DNA of 64,000 nucleotides, taken from assembly GCA_039978075.1 (NCBI GenBank), contig JBDWCA010000002.1, positions 930,001 to 994,000 on the forward strand, written 5' to 3'. Below, in pieces: positions 18,254-27,555 of this stretch. The position numbers and the translations under genes were made by a program. Every line of letters starts with the position of its first letter. Position 1 is the first letter of the stretch. The stretch is from Anderseniella sp039978075. Its GTDB lineage: Bacteria; Pseudomonadota; Alphaproteobacteria; Rhizobiales; Aestuariivirgaceae. The notes beneath the pieces were generated by a model. It was not told the origin of the DNA, did no database searches, and was given only the letters and a program-made list of their open reading frames with translations.

Positions 18254-18303
18254 TTTTAAAACTCCCGTTTGAGTGATGTAGTTGAAAGGCTAAGAAAAAT
18301 TAC

Positions 18304-19077
18304 TCAGTGGCTAGGGTGCAGCGCATCGTTGATGTACATGCACGAAAGGATGGCGAAGACGAAGGCCTGCAGGAATGCAATAAGCACTTCAAGTCCGGTG
18401 AAACCGACCATCACGGCCAGTGGAATGATACCTGCCCATCCGAGCGCCACGACGAATGTGGCGAACACTTTCAGCATGGTATGACCCGCCATCATATTGG
18501 CGAACAGGCGGACCGACAGGCTGACGGGACGTGACAGGTAGGAAATGATTTCAATCGGCACCAGCAATGGAAGCATGATCGGCGGCGTACCGGATGGCGC
18601 AAACAGTTTGAGGTAGCCGAGGCCGTGTTTGTAAAAACCGAAAACGGTTGCGCCTACCCAGACCAGGGCGGCAAGGGCAAACGTCACGATGATGTGGCTG
18701 GTGACGGTAAACGGATGCAGCAGGACCGGGAGCGCGAACAGGCCGAGCATGTTGGCACCCAGAATGAAGCAGAACAGCGTCAGGATGAACGGAAAGAACT
18801 TGCGTCCTTCGTCACCCATGGTGTCGCGGACCATGTTGGAAATGAATTCATAGATCATCTCTCCAACTGATTGCAGCCGACTGGGTACAATACGCTTGGT
18901 TCCCAGCAACAGCAGGGCCGATACCGCAATGACCGTCAGAACCATCCACAGGCTGGAATTGGTAAACGACGCATCAATGCTCCCGAATTTGATCGGAATG
19001 ATACGAGAGATCTCGAACTGGTGCATCGGGTCGAGCGCTAGCCCGCCTTCGCTGCCCTGTGAAGTAGTACTGGCCAC
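18304..19077 (-). CDS. atpB: F0F1 ATP synthase subunit a
   Basis: This 257-aa polytopic protein forms the proton half-channels. The essential Arg is in SVSLSVRLFANMMAGH, the family hallmark. The N-terminus (LDPMHQFEISRIIPIKFG) matches rhizobial subunit a. It is downstream of atpI and 50 bases upstream of atpE in the same operon. Confidence 0.98.
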   Translation of the reverse strand: MASTTSQGSEGGLALDPMHQFEISRIIPIKFGSIDASFTNSSLWMVLTVIAVSALLLLGTKRIVPSRLQSVGEMIYEFISNMVRDTMGDEGRKFFPFILTLFCFILGANMLGLFALPVLLHPFTVTSHIIVTFALAALVWVGATVFGFYKHGLGYLKLFAPSGTPPIMLPLLVPIEIISYLSRPVSLSVRLFANMMAGHTMLKVFATFVVALGWAGIIPLAVMVGFTGLEVLIAFLQAFVFAILSCMYINDALHPSH

Positions 19078-19145
19078 GCATCCAGCCCCTTTTTCAACCT
19101 GTTGACCCTATCGATGTACTCAACCTCGTTTTTTTGGCCGATACA

Positions 19146-19502
19146 TCAATCATCGTCGTCGTCGATTACCGATGGCAACTCGGATTTTGGAACATCCCCG
19201 TCACCACCAGTGGATTGCGTGATCCTATAGACGTTCATGACGCCGGCAGCAACACCCAGAAAGAAGAACATGATGAGAAACCACGGCTTGCTGTCCAGCC
19301 ATCTGTCGAGACCCCACCCGATTGCAACCCCGACCGCCACGGCAGCAACCAGCTCCGTGGTAATCCGAAAGGCAAACCCAAGCGCGTTGGGTTGCCGTTG
19401 CCTGGGCCTGTTACGCTCGTCTACCGAGACTTGCGCTTTTGTCAGACGGTCTCCAAGTTTCTCAAGTCGCTCGGGCGATGATTTCTTACGATCGCCGCCC
19501 AT
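19146..19502 (-). CDS. atpI: AtpI family F0 assembly protein
   Basis: This 118-aa protein has a charged N-terminus (KKSSPERLEKLGDRL), two membrane spans (about residues 48-68 and 75-97) with the WGLDRWLDSKPWF loop between them, and an acidic tail. AtpI proteins head F0 operons and are thought to help c-ring assembly or Mg2+ supply. It is the first gene of the operon; the 228 bases upstream, to the smc stop, must hold the operon promoter, but no convincing -35/-10 pair was identified. Confidence 0.93.
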   Translation of the reverse strand: MGGDRKKSSPERLEKLGDRLTKAQVSVDERNRPRQRQPNALGFAFRITTELVAAVAVGVAIGWGLDRWLDSKPWFLIMFFFLGVAAGVMNVYRITQSTGGDGDVPKSELPSVIDDDDD

Positions 19503-19730
19503 GCACCTGCTCCTGAAGGTATTGAGGCAGTTTCAGGATCACAAAACCCCTAAAACCGGGCCGGATAATAGGTTCGGGCCTATCTGGTGTCAAGTTCGGT
19601 GGATTACGTTTAAACTGTTGATTTAACATGATTTTTTCACAATATCGCGGTGTGCGGCAATTCGCCTTAAACAAGCCGTACTTTGAACTCATCCGCGCGC
19701 ATCAAACATCGCTCATGCAGTCTGTCTGTC

Positions 19731-22700
19731 TTAGCTTGCCTCGCGCAGGCTTTCTGCGGTTTCAAGGTCAACCGATACCAGCTGGCTGACACCGCGCTCC
19801 ATCATGGTAACACCAAACAGCCGGTTCATGCGCGCCATTGTCAGGCCATGGTGGGTAATGATCAGGAAGCGCGTATCGGTGCGTTCCAGCATGGCATCCA
19901 GCAGATTGCAGAAACGTTCGACATTATGATCATCAAGCGGCGCATCCACTTCGTCCAGCACGCAGATGGGCGATGGGTTGGTCATGAACACCGCAAAAAT
20001 CAGCGCCATCGCCGTCAATGCCTGTTCGCCACCTGACAGCAGCGACAGAACGGTCGGCTTTTTGCCGGGTGGATTGGCGATCAACTCGAGGCCGGCTTCC
20101 AGCGGGTCATCTGATTCGACCAGCTTCAGTTCGGCCTTGCCGCCGCCGAACAGGGTTTCAAACAGCGAACTGAAATTGGCATTGACCCGATCAAAGGCCT
20201 CCAGCAGCCGGCTGCGGCCCTCGCGGTTCAGGCTTGAGATGCCGTGACGTAATTTGGCAATGGCCTGTACCAGGTCATCGCGTTCAGTGATCATGGTTTC
20301 GACCTGGGTGGAGATTTCAGCTGCTTCGTCCTCGGCACGCAGGTTTACTCCGCCAAGGCGTTCACGCTGATCTTTCAGTGTCGACAGCTTGCGCTCTGTG
20401 TCCTCGGTCGACGGCATGTTTTCAAGATCAAGCCCGGCACGCTGGCTGACTTCCTCAGGCTGGCACTCGAGTGCCTCGGTGATACGCTGGGTCGCCTCTT
20501 CCACGCGGGCTTCTGCCGCTTCCGAGCGAGCGCCTACACGGGCATGTTCTTCGCGCGTCTTGCCATGCGCATCGCTTGCTTCACGCAGACCCTGATCCCG
20601 GGTGCGCAGATTGTTTTCAGCTTCCGCCAGCAGATCGGCGGCGGTCTTGCGTTCGGTTTCTGCCTCGCTTGACGCATTCATCAGCTTGGTGCGCCTGGTT
20701 TCAAATTGTTCCGGCAGGTCGGCAAGCGATGCAAGGTCGTTGCGCAATGACGTGGCGCGGCCTTCCAGTTCCTCGATCTGCCCGCTGGCCCGCTTGGCGC
20801 GGTCCGTCCACTGATTGCGTTCCTGCCCGATGGCAGCCAAGCGCTCGGTACGGGTCTTCGCTTCGCGCTCCAGCCCGTCATGGGTGGCGCGCGCTTCGGT
20901 GTAGGCAGCGCGCTGTGTATCGACGCCACCTCGCAATGCCCGCAGTTCTTCTTCGGCGCCATCAGTCGGCGCAAGCGAGGATTTTTCGGTTGAAACCTGT
21001 TCGAGCGACGTGCGTGATTCCGCAATCTGGCTCTCGATACGTTTGGCGGTTTCTTCCAGTACCGAGGCTTGCCGCAACTTCTCGCCGGTCACTTTTTCAT
21101 GGTCTGACAGGGCTTTGCGGGCAACCTCGACGGCGGCGGTCGCTTCGCGCCATGCCTGGCGGCCGGCACGTTCAGCCTGCTCCGAGGTTTTGACACTCTC
21201 GCGGGCTTCGTCCAGCCTGCTTCTGATTGTTTCGGTGGCTGCCGACGCGGTTGCACTTTCTTCCTGCAGCACGCCAAGCCGGTTGCGTTCAGCCAGTCGC
21301 TTGGCGGCGGCGGTTGGCGCATCTGCGGCAGCCGTGTAACCGTCCCAGCGCCACAGATCACCTTCAACCGAGACGAGCCGCTGGCCAGGGGTCAGGCTGG
21401 CCTGGAGTTTCGCCCCGTCTGCCTTGTCGACGACGGCCACGAGGTTCAGCCGGCGGGCAAGGGCGCTTGGCGCCTTCACCACATCCGACAACCGCTTCAG
21501 GCCCTGAGGCAGCGGCGGCACATCGTCCAGCGATGGCAGCGCGCGCCAGTGAACCGGGGCTGCCTCATCGGCAGGGGCATCGATGTCATCACCAAGTGCT
21601 GCGCCCAGTGCGGTCTCATAGCCTGCATGCACCTTCAATGCATCGATCAGGGGCGGCCACAGCTCGTCGTCTGCCACATGCAACAGTTTGGTGAGCGTGC
21701 GAACTTCCGTGGTCAGGCTTTCCGACTTGCGCCTGGCTTCATCATAGGCCTGATGGACTTCTGCCTGTGTGGTGCGGTCTTTCTGTAACGTCTGTTCAGC
21801 TGCAATCGCCGCTGTTTCCGAAGATGCGGCCTCCGCAATTGCTGCATCTATCGAACCGCTCAAGTTTGCGGTGGCATCGTCCCCGCCGGTCTCGGCCACG
21901 ATGGCTGCATGCTTTTCACGGGTGCTGGCAAGGTCGGCTTCATCGCGGGAGATGCGCGCTTCAAGCTCGCCGATCTGACGTGCAATCGCATTGTGCCGTG
22001 CTACCAGTTCAGACAACCGTCCATTGGCTTCATCTGCGCTGGCCTGTGCCTTGGCGAGTTTTTCGGCTTCCGCCTGCAAGGCTGTTGCAGCACCGGCCCT
22101 GGCCTCGCCATCGTTGGCGGCTGCACCTTCAAGGACTTCCTGTTCATCCGCCAGCCGCTTCATCACCCCGTCAGTGTCACCAAGCAGTTCCTTTTCGCGG
22201 GCAAGGTCACGGTTGATCTGTTCTATCCGGCCCTCGATTTCGGCACGGCGGTCGAGCGACTGTTTTTCTTCCCGCTCAAGACCTTCGAGTTCCAGCGTTA
22301 TGCGCTGCAGGACCGCGGCGCGCACCGCCTCGTTTTCGCGCAGTTTCGGCAGGGTCTCGGACGCCTGATCGCGCATGCGGGTCATTTCCGATACCGCGCG
22401 CGTCTGTTCGCCCAGGACGCGGGTCAGCTCGGACAGGTTGGTGTTTTCCGCCTCTACCGCAGCTCGGGCATCTTTCCAGGCCAGATAAAGTCCGGTTGCT
22501 TCCAGCCGCCTGATTTCGGATGACAGTTCCTTGTAGCGCACCGCCTGCCGGGCCTGGCGTTTCAGGCTCTGCAACTGGTTTTCAAGTTGCGCCAGCACGT
22601 CTTCCAGTCTCTCAAGATTGGTTTCGGCGGCTTTCAGCTTGAGTTCGGCTTCATGGCGCCGGGTATGCAGGCCGGTGATGCCGGCGGCTTCCTCCAGAAT

Positions 22701-23186
22701 GCGGCGGCGTGCCTGCGGCTTCGATGAAATGATCTCACCGATCTGGCCCTGCCGTACCAGGGCAGGTGAGCGCGAGCCGGTCGAGGCATCGGCAAACAGC
22801 AACTGCACATCGCGGGCGCGTACATCCTTGCCGTTGATGCGATAGGCCGAGCCTGCGTCACGTTCGATACGCCGCGATATTTCCAGCTGGTCGAACGCGT
22901 TGAATGACGGTGGCGCATCATGTTCGTCATTGTCCAGCGTCAGCATGACCTCGGCCATGTTGCGCGAGGGCCTGCCGGAGGTGCCAGAGAAAATCACGTC
23001 CTCCATGCCGGAGCCGCGCATGTTCTTGTACGAGCTTTCGCCCATCACCCAGCGCAATGCTTCAAGCAGGTTGGACTTGCCGCAGCCGTTCGGCCCGACA
23101 ACGCCGGTCAGGCCGGGCCGGATTTCCAGCTCGGTTGGCTCAACAAATGATTTGAAGCCCGACAGCCGCAGCTTAGAGAACTTCAT
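19731..23186 (-). CDS. smc: chromosome segregation protein SMC
   Basis: SMC dimers organise and separate the chromosome. The 1151-aa protein has Walker A G31-PNGCGKS at the N-terminus, two long coiled coils, a central hinge (about residues 495-640), then the ABC signature LSGGEQALTAMALIFA and Walker B ICVLDEVDAPLDD near the end. The ATG at 23186 (MKFSKLRLSGFKSF) follows GAGG and is preferred to an open frame four codons longer. The partner genes scpA/scpB are not in this window. The order with the DsbA-like gene, DUF721 and mutY is common in rhizobia. Confidence 0.97.
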   Translation of the reverse strand: MKFSKLRLSGFKSFVEPTELEIRPGLTGVVGPNGCGKSNLLEALRWVMGESSYKNMRGSGMEDVIFSGTSGRPSRNMAEVMLTLDNDEHDAPPSFNAFDQLEISRRIERDAGSAYRINGKDVRARDVQLLFADASTGSRSPALVRQGQIGEIISSKPQARRRILEEAAGITGLHTRRHEAELKLKAAETNLERLEDVLAQLENQLQSLKRQARQAVRYKELSSEIRRLEATGLYLAWKDARAAVEAENTNLSELTRVLGEQTRAVSEMTRMRDQASETLPKLRENEAVRAAVLQRITLELEGLEREEKQSLDRRAEIEGRIEQINRDLAREKELLGDTDGVMKRLADEQEVLEGAAANDGEARAGAATALQAEAEKLAKAQASADEANGRLSELVARHNAIARQIGELEARISRDEADLASTREKHAAIVAETGGDDATANLSGSIDAAIAEAASSETAAIAAEQTLQKDRTTQAEVHQAYDEARRKSESLTTEVRTLTKLLHVADDELWPPLIDALKVHAGYETALGAALGDDIDAPADEAAPVHWRALPSLDDVPPLPQGLKRLSDVVKAPSALARRLNLVAVVDKADGAKLQASLTPGQRLVSVEGDLWRWDGYTAAADAPTAAAKRLAERNRLGVLQEESATASAATETIRSRLDEARESVKTSEQAERAGRQAWREATAAVEVARKALSDHEKVTGEKLRQASVLEETAKRIESQIAESRTSLEQVSTEKSSLAPTDGAEEELRALRGGVDTQRAAYTEARATHDGLEREAKTRTERLAAIGQERNQWTDRAKRASGQIEELEGRATSLRNDLASLADLPEQFETRRTKLMNASSEAETERKTAADLLAEAENNLRTRDQGLREASDAHGKTREEHARVGARSEAAEARVEEATQRITEALECQPEEVSQRAGLDLENMPSTEDTERKLSTLKDQRERLGGVNLRAEDEAAEISTQVETMITERDDLVQAIAKLRHGISSLNREGRSRLLEAFDRVNANFSSLFETLFGGGKAELKLVESDDPLEAGLELIANPPGKKPTVLSLLSGGEQALTAMALIFAVFMTNPSPICVLDEVDAPLDDHNVERFCNLLDAMLERTDTRFLIITHHGLTMARMNRLFGVTMMERGVSQLVSVDLETAESLREAS

Positions 23187-23215
23187 CGGCGACCTCACCC
23201 CTCACTAAATGGCCA

Positions 23216-23281
23216 GAACCGGCCTCACAAATGCCCATGCCCCATGGGAAAGAGTGATTCTTGGCCGGTTCAGCCTGATTC
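23216..23281. promoter_or_regulatory. inverted repeat and two GANTC sites upstream of smc
   Basis: GAACCGGCC (23216-23224) pairs with GGCCGGTTC (23263-23271), with a smaller CATG-CATG hairpin inside. Two GANTC sites (GATTC at 23256-23260 and 23277-23281) lie 21 bases apart. The stretch is between smc and the DsbA-like gene. Methylation-dependent control is only an inference. Confidence 0.4.
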
Positions 23282-23345
23282 GTCTGCAAGGGGAAGTCTC
23301 AACCTGTCAGGTTTTCCCCGGTAAAATCCGGGAAACGACCACAAC

Positions 23346-23990
23346 TCAGGAAGAAGCCGCCGCCTCGATTGCCTTGCGGAAGCCCGCGATATCGCGATCG
23401 CCTTCCATTTTTTTACCGTTTACATAGAAGGTTGGTGTCGCTTTGACATCAAACTTCTCCGCACCGTCCTTGCGAATGGCGAGAATACCTTTGGCCAGAT
23501 CTTCGTTTTTCAGGCAGGCATCGAATTCCGCCTCGCTGAGACCTGCCAGCTTGGCCATTTTCAGTAACTCAGTCCGGGCATTCTGACCGGCCCAGGTTCT
23601 TTGCTGCTCGTAGATCAGGTCAAGCATGCCGAAATACTTGTCGTCTGGAACGCAGCGGGCAACCATGAAGCCTGCAAGGGCCAGGTCATCCAGCGGGAAT
23701 TCCCGGGAAATGAACTTGATCTTGCCGGTATCGATGAACTCGGTCTTGAGTTCCTTGAACACACCGGTGTGGAACGAGGCACAGTGCGGGCAGGTGGCGG
23801 ACGCATACTCGACCACGACCACCTTCGCATCGTCAGGCCCGAGCGTCTTGTCGCCAATGGCGGGTGCTGCGTGCAGGTCGTCCGGCGAAAAGCTTTGTGC
23901 ATGGGCTCCGGCAGAAAACGCGGCTGTCGCGCTTACTGCTATCGCTGAGAGCGCCAAAGACCGGCTGAATGTGCGTCGATTTAGTTTCAT
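23346..23990 (-). CDS. DsbA family thiol-disulfide oxidoreductase, exported
   Basis: The 214-aa protein has a signal peptide with an Arg pair near the start (MKLNRRTFSR, then a hydrophobic stretch ending AGAHA) and a thioredoxin-fold domain with C67-P-H-C70. The helical insert and the C-terminal VKATPTFYVNGKKMEGD (cis-Pro region) fit the DsbA/BdbD-like thioredoxin_4 group. It probably oxidises or isomerises disulfides in the periplasm. Tat export is possible but RRTF is a weak Tat motif. Confidence 0.9.
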   Translation of the reverse strand: MKLNRRTFSRSLALSAIAVSATAAFSAGAHAQSFSPDDLHAAPAIGDKTLGPDDAKVVVVEYASATCPHCASFHTGVFKELKTEFIDTGKIKFISREFPLDDLALAGFMVARCVPDDKYFGMLDLIYEQQRTWAGQNARTELLKMAKLAGLSEAEFDACLKNEDLAKGILAIRKDGAEKFDVKATPTFYVNGKKMEGDRDIAGFRKAIEAAASS

Positions 23991-24074
23991 AATGACTTCT
24001 ACCTACTAGATGTTGGGGTTTGTGGCGAGCCGGAAATCCGGCTGTGGAGAACTTTCTGTTGTTTGAGTTTTGAA

Positions 24075-24569
24075 TTAGCCGGCCTGTTTGGCCTTGGCTG
24101 CGGCATTTGCAAGAGCCGCGCCACCCAACCGGGTGAGGGCTGCCTTGAGTTCTTCGTTTTCAATAGAGCCGGTTTTCTGCTGAACGCTTGCGATCACGTC
24201 CGGTGTCGGACCGGCAACATCCGGCGCAGCGGGCTTGCCGCGTTTGGCCCGGGCGCCTTGCACGATTTTTATTTTCGTGACCGCGTGATAGCCGAAAAAA
24301 CTGTTGATACGGTCAATAATCGCTGTGGTTTCATAACTCAGTGCAAGTCCGGCTCCATGATCAGCCCGTACCGTGAGGGTGGCGCCTTCTGTTTGGCGCT
24401 GCGCCTTGTCACGGCCTTTCGGCCACACCATGCGCTCCGGTGAACACCGCGCAGCAATGTTGTCGCCGACAATAGCGTCCCATTGCGCTACCAGATCGCC
24501 GTGGGCGAAACCGTAGTGCTCGAAAGCGGGGCGCGTAATGTGCCGGAAATGATGATCAAGGCTTTTCAT
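24075..24569 (-). CDS. DUF721 family protein (DciA-like)
   Basis: The 164-aa protein has the DUF721 core: WDAIVGDNIAARCSPERMVWP followed by GATLTVRADHGAGLALSYETTAIIDRINSFFGYHAV. The family includes DciA, the replicative helicase-loading factor of bacteria that lack DnaC; whether this shorter-tailed member does that job is inferred. It is divergent from mutY across a 71-base gap that should hold both promoters. Confidence 0.88.
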   Translation of the reverse strand: MKSLDHHFRHITRPAFEHYGFAHGDLVAQWDAIVGDNIAARCSPERMVWPKGRDKAQRQTEGATLTVRADHGAGLALSYETTAIIDRINSFFGYHAVTKIKIVQGARAKRGKPAAPDVAGPTPDVIASVQQKTGSIENEELKAALTRLGGAALANAAAKAKQAG

Positions 24570-24640
24570 ATCTTACATTTTGATCTTGCGTCCATGAACC
24601 TGTCCTGAATGATACTGCAAGAAAGGGTCGAAGAATTCAC

Positions 24641-25750
24641 ATGTCTGTTATGTTGCAAGAAGTTAATGATGACAACATGGCCAGTGAAAACAGCCAGCTG
24701 CCGGGCCGGTTGCTTGACTGGTACGACGCCCACGCACGTACTCTGCCCTGGAGGGCGAAACCCGGCGAAACCGCTGATCCCTACCAGGTCTGGATGTCTG
24801 AAATCATGCTGCAGCAGACAACCGTTGCAACCGTAGGCAAATACTTTCTGGCTTTCACCTCACGCTGGCCCACGGTGGATCATCTGGCGCGGGCTGAGCT
24901 TGACGATGTGCTGCGCGAATGGGCCGGTCTTGGATATTACGCCCGTGCCCGCAACCTGCATGCCTGTGCCAAGGCGGTTGTGGCCGACCATGGTGGCCAA
25001 TTTCCCGATACAGAAGAGGAACTGTTGAGCCTGCCGGGTGTCGGACCCTATACCGCAGCCGCCATTGCAGCCATCGCCTTTGACCGGTCTGCCGCGGCCG
25101 TTGACGGCAATGTTGAACGGGTGGTCTCGCGTCTGTCGGCAATCGAGACTCCATTGCCCGGCGCGAAGACCGAGATCAGGGCGCGTACACTGTCCCTTGT
25201 GCCCGAACACCGACCGGGTGACTTTGCCCAGGCGCTGATGGACCTCGGAGCAACCATCTGCACACCGAAAAGGCCCAACTGCCTGATCTGTCCGTGGATG
25301 ACAGCCTGCCGCGCCCGGGATTTAGGGATTGCGGAGACTCTCCCGGTCAAGGCGCCAAAGAAACAACGCCCGGTTCGCAAGGCCCGTATTTTCTGGGCGG
25401 AACGCCCAGACGGTGCCGTCCTGATGCGCCGGCGCGAGGAAAAGGGCCTGCTCGGCGGCATGCTGGAATTTCCGTCTTCCGGCTGGAACACCGGCAAGGA
25501 GGAGGCTGACCTTGCCCCGCCCTATGCCTCTGGCTGGGCGACGACGAACAAGCAGGTCGAACACACGTTCACCCATTTCCATCTGGTTTTGGATCTGCAT
25601 CAGACCGACGAGGTGTTTGACGCCCTGCCGACACATGACGGCGACTGGCGCTGGGTGGCCCGTCATCAACTGGCGGTAGAAGCCCTGCCCACGGCCATGA
25701 AGAAGGTTGCCGTGGCCATGCTCGGGTCTGATGTCTTCAGGAGGGTTTAG
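24641..25750 (+). CDS. mutY: A/G-specific adenine DNA glycosylase
   Basis: MutY removes adenine paired with 8-oxoguanine. Visible features are the catalytic Glu E54 in MSEIMLQQT, the helix-hairpin-helix LPGVGPYTAAAI from L131, the catalytic Asp D155 in VDGNVERV, and the iron-sulfur cluster ligands C207-x6-C214-x2-C217-x5-C223. The C-terminal part (from about residue 240) is the NUDIX-like domain that reads 8-oxoG. The ATG at 24641 is used; MASENS at 24677 is possible. Confidence 0.97.
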   Translation: MSVMLQEVNDDNMASENSQLPGRLLDWYDAHARTLPWRAKPGETADPYQVWMSEIMLQQTTVATVGKYFLAFTSRWPTVDHLARAELDDVLREWAGLGYYARARNLHACAKAVVADHGGQFPDTEEELLSLPGVGPYTAAAIAAIAFDRSAAAVDGNVERVVSRLSAIETPLPGAKTEIRARTLSLVPEHRPGDFAQALMDLGATICTPKRPNCLICPWMTACRARDLGIAETLPVKAPKKQRPVRKARIFWAERPDGAVLMRRREEKGLLGGMLEFPSSGWNTGKEEADLAPPYASGWATTNKQVEHTFTHFHLVLDLHQTDEVFDALPTHDGDWRWVARHQLAVEALPTAMKKVAVAMLGSDVFRRV

Positions 25751-25841
25751 GCTTCATCAGAACGGCTTGTACGGGCAGGGCGCCTGAGAGGAGCGAGGCG
25801 CAATACCGGTTGGACTGGCGCTACGGTCGGCGACGGGACAA

Positions 25842-26297
25842 TCAAACGGTTTTGTTCATGTAGACGCAAGCGCTGCCCATGAAATCCTCTTCCCGCTCCA
25901 CCTCAAAACCATGCCGCTCGTAGAATGTCAGGTTCTCGGCAAACAGCTTGTTCGTGTAGAGTTTGATTTCAGCGTAACCAAGTGACACGGCCAGATGTTC
26001 GGCGTGGGCAAGTAGCATCTTTCCCAACCCTCTGCCCTGAAAGGCTGGTGAGACAGCAACATTCTCAATCAGCAAGTGGTCTTCAAGACACACTGTCTCA
26101 ATCAAAGCCGTAAGCAACCCATCTATGAAAAGCAGGTCAAATCGGTGTTTTCGCAACGCTTCCTGATAATCTGCAGACATCGGGAGCGGTTCACGTCCGA
26201 TGAGGGGAACCCACTTTGCGTAGGCCTTCCGCGTTAGCGTACGAATGGCCTCTGCGTCCGCGCTGACCGCCAGCCGCATTTCAATTCCTTTACTCAT
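25842..26297 (-). CDS. GNAT family N-acetyltransferase
   Basis: This 151-aa GNAT protein has the acetyl-CoA loop VAVSPAFQGRGLGKMLLAHAE and the C-terminal LYTNKLFAENLTFYERHGFEVE. The substrate is unknown. The ATG at 26297 overlaps the stop of the upstream HAD gene (ATGA), so translation is probably coupled. It is the last of a run of five accessory-looking minus-strand genes. Confidence 0.85.
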   Translation of the reverse strand: MSKGIEMRLAVSADAEAIRTLTRKAYAKWVPLIGREPLPMSADYQEALRKHRFDLLFIDGLLTALIETVCLEDHLLIENVAVSPAFQGRGLGKMLLAHAEHLAVSLGYAEIKLYTNKLFAENLTFYERHGFEVEREEDFMGSACVYMNKTV

Positions 26298-26968
26298 GCC
26301 GTTGAGTGTTGCATCAGCGAACTGACACACTGTCGGAGTTCATCTGGATACCGACACAGGACCGTCGCACCGCCCTCGTTTAGTTCGCGAACATCTCCAT
26401 AACCCCACAAAACCCCGATGGATGCCATGTCGTTGCGGCCGGCGGCAATGGTGTCATTATCACGATCACCGATCATGCATCCCCGCGTTGCCTTGAAACC
26501 TTCCTGCGCACAAAGATGAGTGATGAGGCCACCCTTGTCGTCGAAGCGACCGTCGAGTTCGGGGCCATAGAGGCCGTCGAAATATTTTGCGAACCCGAAG
26601 TGCGTGATGACCTTCTGAGCAAATGGCCATGGTTTGGCGGTGCAGACGACGAGACGGTATCCATCATCCTTGAGATCCGAAAGTGCCGTAAGAATGCCGT
26701 CGTAAGGTTCTGCTTGGAAAATACCTCCATCGGCATAAGACGCGCGGTAAAGAGATACGGCCGTTTCAACCTGATCCGCATCTCCAAGCAATTTAGCAAA
26801 GCTGCGTCGCAGCGGCGGACCGATTATCCACTTCAGGTCTTCATAGTGTGGAACGGGTCGTCCAAGCGCAGCGAGAGCCGATTGGCACGATCCGATAATG
26901 CCGCGCGCTGGATCTACTAATGTTCCGTCGAGATCGAAAAGAAGAAATTTGTCAGTTGGTACTTTCAT
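26294..26968 (-). CDS. HAD superfamily hydrolase (phosphoglycolate phosphatase-like)
   Basis: The 224-aa protein has the nucleophile motif FDLDGTLVDPARGI (motif I), VVCTAKP (motif II Thr), and GDRDNDTIAAGRND (motif IV) with a helical cap inserted after motif I. It is in the Gph/PGMB group of HAD phosphatases; the natural substrate cannot be told. It overlaps the downstream GNAT gene by four bases. Confidence 0.88.
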   Translation of the reverse strand: MKVPTDKFLLFDLDGTLVDPARGIIGSCQSALAALGRPVPHYEDLKWIIGPPLRRSFAKLLGDADQVETAVSLYRASYADGGIFQAEPYDGILTALSDLKDDGYRLVVCTAKPWPFAQKVITHFGFAKYFDGLYGPELDGRFDDKGGLITHLCAQEGFKATRGCMIGDRDNDTIAAGRNDMASIGVLWGYGDVRELNEGGATVLCRYPDELRQCVSSLMQHSTA

Positions 26969-27063
26969 GGGGTGCCACTATCTGTCCAAAATCGAACCTC
27001 ATGCAAGATTGCCAAGATCCAGAAAGGGCTCAGTGCAGTCTTCCCTCGTGTTGCCGGGAACAG

Positions 27064-27555
27064 TCAGCATGTCGGGGTGGTTTCAAGTCGGTATTTGAGA
27101 AACTTTGCGCCATCGTATTCCACCTCTTCGACAAACTCTGCCCCGAGCCTTTCAAGCGCTCGCAGATTTTTGCGCGACGGTGGCAGAAGCATCGTTACGA
27201 ACGGAATGCGCTCGTCGGCAACCGCAAACTCAATTGCTTGCATTGAAATACGTGTGCCCAGTCCAAACGAGTCCGGCTTTAGAACCAAACCGTAGTCCCA
27301 TTCCTCACCCTCTTTTTGAAAGCCGCCCCATCCGACATATTTGCCGCCGCTCAATATCGCCCAATGTCCAAGCCCGTCACGGCTCCAGCATTCTTCCTTG
27401 GTTGCAATGAATTTGGCAACTGCGGCCTTGTCCCATTCGAATGTCAGAAGCGGCATATGCTCGCCGACACGAGGGTCGGACATGTGAGCAATGATTTCGT
27501 CCGGGTCAATTTCGGGCAGCCGGGTGAAAATGATTTGATGTTTCAAACGGGCCAC
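27064..27555 (-). CDS. GNAT family N-acetyltransferase
   Basis: The 163-aa product resembles RimJ/RimL-type acetyltransferases: FTRLPEIDPDEIIAHMSDPRV at the start, WAILSGGKYVGWGGFQ in the core, and SRKNLRALERLGAEFVEEVEY at the end. The GTG start at 27555 lies 13 bases inside the end of the sulfotransferase gene. The substrate is unknown. Confidence 0.8.
   Translation of the reverse strand: MARLKHQIIFTRLPEIDPDEIIAHMSDPRVGEHMPLLTFEWDKAAVAKFIATKEECWSRDGLGHWAILSGGKYVGWGGFQKEGEEWDYGLVLKPDSFGLGTRISMQAIEFAVADERIPFVTMLLPPSRKNLRALERLGAEFVEEVEYDGAKFLKYRLETTPTC

Noticed and set aside
19610..19626. TTAA-TTAA pair upstream of the atp operon as a CtrA box
   Set aside because: The spacing is nine bases, not seven, and no TTAACCAT half-site is present.
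20576..21193. 205-aa open frame on the plus strand
   Set aside because: It is antisense to smc coiled-coil codons; composition is Arg/Pro/Cys-rich and unlike a real protein.
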